The translations under genes and the position numbers were made by a program. A DNA stretch of 25,102 nt from G020354785 sp964521285 (GTDB lineage: Bacteria > Bacteroidota > Bacteroidia > Bacteroidales > UBA10428): assembly GCA_964521285.1 (NCBI GenBank), contig CAZFQS010000035.1, positions 1 through 25,102 on the forward strand, read 5' to 3'. Positions 21,826 through 25,102 of this stretch are shown in pieces. Positions within the stretch are counted from its first letter, which is position 1. The number at the start of each line of letters is the position of its first letter. The notes beneath the pieces were generated by a model. It saw only the letters and a program-made list of their open reading frames with translations, searched no databases and was not told where the DNA came from.

Positions 21826-23004
21826 ATGAGTCAAAATAGTAAGATATTAATTGTAGACGATGAACCACTAGCCAGGCAGTTACTCGAAGCAATTTTACGT
21901 CCGGAAAATTTCGAGCTAATTTTTGCTGGAAACGGAAAAGAAGCATTTGATAAAGCAATAGAACTAGTACCTGATCTTGTTTTGATGGATGTTATGATGC
22001 CTGATATGGACGGTTTTGAAGTTTGTAAGAAGCTCAGAATACATGATATTTTGGGAAATGTTCCGATAATTATTATCACCGCACTGGATGACAGGGACTC
22101 TAGGATTAAGGGCCTGGATGCCGGAGCTGACGATTATATTTCAAAGCCATTTGACAGGATTGAAGTTCTTGCAAAAGTAAAGAATATTGCACAACTGAAC
22201 AGGTATAAGAGAATGCTGGGTGATTCAGAAAAACCTGAACCTGAAGATAAAAGATATGTAACCCGGGATAAAAATATTCATTATGCTAGTTTGATTCAAA
22301 AGTCATTGTTGCCATCAAGAGAATATTTAAAAAGACTATTGCCTGATCATTTTATGATCATAAATCCCGTGGTAATATTAAGCAATAATATTTTATGGAT
22401 ATCGGAGAAAGATGACGAGATTATTATTGTACTTTGTAATAAAAGGTATAAAGACATATCAGATGTATTGATAAATATTCTGGGTATTACACTTATAAAT
22501 AACGCAGTAGCTAAAATAGAAGAGCTTAATGCAGGAGAAATTCTGGATAACTTGAGAAAATCTATGTACCGGTACATGTTAAGTCTGGGAGACAGATCAG
22601 CATCTTTTGATAATATGAATTTTGCATTGTGTATTTTAAATAAAAAAAATCATAAAATGCAGTATTCGGGTTTGAATATTCCTTTGTTTATAATATCAGA
22701 AAAGACAGCACAAAAAATTGAACCTGTGAACAAAGCCGATGATAAACAATATCAAAATTATTTTAACAATATTGAAATTAATTTAAGAAAAGATGACAGT
22801 TTCTATATTTTTTCAGATAATTTATTAAGATATTTTGAAGAAGACTATCAGAATATTGCCAATAAAGATTTAATTGCAGTATTAAATGAACTGCAGAATT
22901 CTGATATGAAAGAACAGGAAATATTTTTCAGTGAATTCATTGATAAAGCGGCCTCAGAAAACAAAAAGCTGGAAGACATTTTTTTAATAGGAGTAAGGGT
23001 ATAA
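21826..23004 (+). CDS. Response regulator with degenerate SpoIIE/PP2C-like output domain
   Basis: The 392-residue protein has an intact N-terminal receiver domain (about 5-122): acidic pair D11/D12, phosphoacceptor D55 (LVLMDVMMPD), T85 and K107 (SKPF). The C-terminal part (about 150-392) aligns by eye with the SpoIIE/RsbU phosphatases common behind receivers in this phylum: ASLIQKSLLP, ILWISEKDDEIIIVL, INILGITLINN, NFALCILNKKNHKMQYSG and FYIFSD. Metal-binding and catalytic positions are changed. SGDF reads SNNI, the usual DxxGHG reads NKRYKD, DGMD reads DNMN, SDG reads SDN, and the final DD reads ED. It is therefore probably a non-catalytic phosphorylation-controlled binding protein. The outer-membrane protein gene begins about 16 bases later. 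No histidine kinase is in the window. Confidence 0.88.
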   Translation: MSQNSKILIVDDEPLARQLLEAILRPENFELIFAGNGKEAFDKAIELVPDLVLMDVMMPDMDGFEVCKKLRIHDILGNVPIIIITALDDRDSRIKGLDAGADDYISKPFDRIEVLAKVKNIAQLNRYKRMLGDSEKPEPEDKRYVTRDKNIHYASLIQKSLLPSREYLKRLLPDHFMIINPVVILSNNILWISEKDDEIIIVLCNKRYKDISDVLINILGITLINNAVAKIEELNAGEILDNLRKSMYRYMLSLGDRSASFDNMNFALCILNKKNHKMQYSGLNIPLFIISEKTAQKIEPVNKADDKQYQNYFNNIEINLRKDDSFYIFSDNLLRYFEEDYQNIANKDLIAVLNELQNSDMKEQEIFFSEFIDKAASENKKLEDIFLIGVRV

Positions 23005-23020
23005 ACTTAATCAAAATAAA

Positions 23021-24961
23021 ATTAAGTTACTTCATCATATAAAAATCAATTACAGGAATGCTTATATTCTGTCCCTGATTATTCTGTTCAATAAAGTCAG
23101 TGGTCAGCCCGTATCGTATCATATATCTGATTCTTATATTGAAAATGAAATTTTTAACAGCAATACGATCATACCTTCAGATACCATAATCCAAAACAAT
23201 AAAAGCCCGGGTGAGCAGAAATCCGATCAATTTTATGACTCTTTGAAAACAAAAGCCAATAAAAAACCATTAACCAGAGAATTATATGACCTGCTATTAA
23301 ATTCTTCTGAAAAAAGCAAAAAGGCAGTTCCTAATGTACAGTCAGGTGAATCCTCATTTTTATTATATAATAACAGTATTGTTAAATCAATAAGGTTCAA
23401 ACAGGTAGATGTTTTTGGGCAATCAGTTACAGATACTGCTGGGAAAGCTTCTACCTGGCTTGAGAAAGCAGCAAATAAGTTGCACTTCAAGACCAATAAG
23501 AGAATATTGGAAAAAAACCTGTTAATAAAGACCGGTGATCCGCTGGATGTTATTGTACTTGCTGATAATGAGAGAATTATCAGGGAATTACCTTTTATTG
23601 AAGATGTAAGAGTACATGTTATCCCCGATACACCAAATGCTGATACTGTAGATATTGTTATAGTTGTAAAAGATTTGTGGCCTGTCGGATTTGGGGCAAA
23701 ATTCAGTGCAATAAATTCAGGTGAATTCGGTCTCTGGCACAGAAATATTTTCGGAGTCGGACATGAAAACCAGCATAATATATTCTGGGATGTAAATGGG
23801 ACTAATGTATTAGGCTATGAAGGGATTTATAAAATTAGCAATATAGCCGGAAGCTTTATATCAAGTGATTTCAGGTATTTTAAAAAGGAGTATACAGAGT
23901 CATACAGAATAAGCATGCAGAGAAAGTTCTTTACTCCAAATGTAAAATATGCGGGTGGGGCGTTAATAGACAATAAGGATACCCGTACAAACATTGAACT
24001 TTTAGATACTGTCCTGGAGGACGAGCCTGTTCATTATAACATTTATGACATATGGTTTGGGCGGTCATTTCTTATGAGGAATAGAAAAAATCTGTTAACA
24101 AACAGCAGAACAAATATAATGCTCTCAGGAAGATTCCTCAGAAAGACTTACTTTTCAGGACCTGCCTATACTTCAAACAGCCTTTATGAATTTCAGGATA
24201 AAACACTAATACTCGGAAGTGCAGCCTTATCAAAACAGGGTTATTTTAAAAGTAATCTGATTTATAGTTTTGGCCGTACAGAAGATATTCCATTCGGACT
24301 TCTTCTGCAAATAATTGGCGGGATAGAATTCGGTGACTTCTGCAACAGACCGTACCTGGGCCTGAGTTTCTCTCACGGAGCTTATTTTTGGAGAATAGGG
24401 TACCTCTATAACCGGATAGAAATAGGTGGATTTTACAATAATAATGCTTTCGAGCAGAGTATTTTTAGTTTTAACAGTAAATATTTTACACATCTTATAT
24501 ATGCAGGGAGGTTTAAATACAGAATTTTCACAGATATAAATTATAAAATAGGAATAAGAAGGTTTGAAGATGAATTCATTAGTATTGAAAATAATGAGGG
24601 TATAACCGGACTAAAAAGTGATCAATTAAAAGGGACACAAAGATTGACAACTGACCTTGAGGTAATTGCTTTTACCCCATTTTATCTTATTGGATTCAGA
24701 TTCGCCATATTTGGCAATGTAAATATAGGTTTTATAGGAACAAGCAGTGATATGATATTTTCCAACAGGCTTTACTCGGGAATTGGTGCAGGTATAAGGT
24801 TAAGAAATGAAAAACTGGTTTTTAATACATTTCAGATTAAATTCACCATTTATCCGTGGGCTCCGGCGGGCTCTGACAAGGAGTATGTTAGCGTTTCAGG
24901 CGAAAAAAAGCTTAAACCTGACTATTTTTTCACTTCAGCACCTGAGATTATTGATTTTTGA
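23021..24961 (+). CDS. POTRA-containing outer-membrane beta-barrel protein (Omp85/BamA-TamA-like)
   Basis: The frame is open from 22997 to the stop at 24959-24961. The first standard start is TTG at 23243, giving 572 residues, but the frame upstream clearly codes: it encodes NAYILSLIILFNKVSGQPV, a signal peptide, with no in-frame ATG, GTG or TTG. I propose initiation at ATT 23021, reading (M)KLLHHIKINYR before the hydrophobic core, 646 residues in all. A one-base frameshift next to the ATG at 23058 is the alternative. The mature protein has a POTRA-like domain (ILEKNLLIKTGDPLDVI ... RELPFIEDVRVHVIP ... VDIVIVVKDLWPV). Many alternating, aromatic-rich beta-strands run to the C-terminus, consistent with an outer-membrane barrel. 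It may insert or display outer-membrane components, but the exact role is unknown. It follows the response regulator by 16 bases and is followed by a terminator. Confidence 0.82.
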   Translation: MKLLHHIKINYRNAYILSLIILFNKVSGQPVSYHISDSYIENEIFNSNTIIPSDTIIQNNKSPGEQKSDQFYDSLKTKANKKPLTRELYDLLLNSSEKSKKAVPNVQSGESSFLLYNNSIVKSIRFKQVDVFGQSVTDTAGKASTWLEKAANKLHFKTNKRILEKNLLIKTGDPLDVIVLADNERIIRELPFIEDVRVHVIPDTPNADTVDIVIVVKDLWPVGFGAKFSAINSGEFGLWHRNIFGVGHENQHNIFWDVNGTNVLGYEGIYKISNIAGSFISSDFRYFKKEYTESYRISMQRKFFTPNVKYAGGALIDNKDTRTNIELLDTVLEDEPVHYNIYDIWFGRSFLMRNRKNLLTNSRTNIMLSGRFLRKTYFSGPAYTSNSLYEFQDKTLILGSAALSKQGYFKSNLIYSFGRTEDIPFGLLLQIIGGIEFGDFCNRPYLGLSFSHGAYFWRIGYLYNRIEIGGFYNNNAFEQSIFSFNSKYFTHLIYAGRFKYRIFTDINYKIGIRRFEDEFISIENNEGITGLKSDQLKGTQRLTTDLEVIAFTPFYLIGFRFAIFGNVNIGFIGTSSDMIFSNRLYSGIGAGIRLRNEKLVFNTFQIKFTIYPWAPAGSDKEYVSVSGEKKLKPDYFFTSAPEIIDF

Positions 24962-25038
24962 GATTTACCGGGTCTTAAATCTTGTGGTTTTAACTTTTCT
25001 GTGAGTGGATAACAATGTTATCAGCAAGTAATATCATT

Positions 25039-25069
25039 AAAAAGCATTTCTTCTGGGATGCTTTTTTTA
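25039..25069 (+). terminator. Factor-independent terminator after the outer-membrane protein gene
   Basis: AAAAAGCAT (25039-25047) and ATGCTTTTT (25058-25066) form a 9-bp stem around a 10-base loop, and the Ts continue to 25068. It lies 78 bases after the stop of the outer-membrane protein gene. The A-rich left arm would also give a T run on the opposite strand, so it may act in both directions. Confidence 0.75.
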
Positions 25070-25102
25070 TTTTTGTATAATGCGTGATATAATTAAATAC
25101 AG

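Noticed and set aside
25008..25022. GATAAC-AAT-GTTATC dyad after the outer-membrane protein gene
   Set aside because: A short 6-bp palindrome with no T run, close to a better terminator. No evidence for an operator or an attachment site.
25068..25075. TATTTTTG at the right edge, a perfect -7 match
   Set aside because: It arises from the T run of the terminator, lacks a TTTG at the right distance, and the gene it might serve is outside the window.

Overview
The window is chromosomal DNA from a member of the Bacteroidota. It is AT-rich, carries a secreted protein with a type IX secretion (gliding-motility-type) C-terminal domain, several signal-peptide or lipoprotein families typical of the phylum, and promoters that fit the phylum's TTTG / TAnnTTTG pattern. 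I cannot name a genus. There are no rRNA or tRNA genes, CRISPR arrays or insertion sequences that I can see.

Layout. (1) 1-4472, minus strand: the front end of a surface-polysaccharide operon. It runs UDP-sugar epimerase, Wza-like export lipoprotein, Wzc-like tyrosine autokinase, then a membrane protein cut by the window edge. (2) 4764-9195, plus strand: a DUF6702-like exported protein, a large secreted protein with a T9SS sorting domain, and an exported TPR protein. A perfect 33-bp tandem repeat precedes the T9SS gene. (3) 9197-13158, minus strand: an aromatic amino acid unit pheA, DAHP synthase-chorismate mutase fusion, aroB, aroD. Upstream of pheA lies a complete phenylalanine attenuator: a consensus promoter, a 19-residue leader peptide with 6 Phe and 3 Tyr, mutually exclusive RNA pairings, and a terminator. 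(4) 13205-15814, plus strand: a large exported MG2/plug-domain protein. (5) 15835-16857, minus strand: a YbhN-type membrane protein. (6) 17015-21507, minus strand: an ABC transporter fusion, a lipoprotein and a small secreted protein in one tight operon. (7) 21826-24961, plus strand: a response regulator whose phosphatase output domain appears catalytically dead, followed by a POTRA/beta-barrel outer-membrane protein whose signal peptide has no standard start codon. A terminator follows at the right edge.

How they work together. Most of the window builds or serves the cell envelope: capsule or exopolysaccharide assembly, T9SS export, outer-membrane proteins and an ABC exporter. The aromatic operon is the metabolic island. 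Its enzymes cover the shikimate entry step, the next two shikimate steps, and the chorismate to prephenate to phenylpyruvate branch. Its Phe-rich leader indicates that transcription responds to charged tRNA-Phe. This attenuator is the strongest non-coding finding in the window, and the pseudo-phosphatase response regulator is the strongest protein-level oddity.
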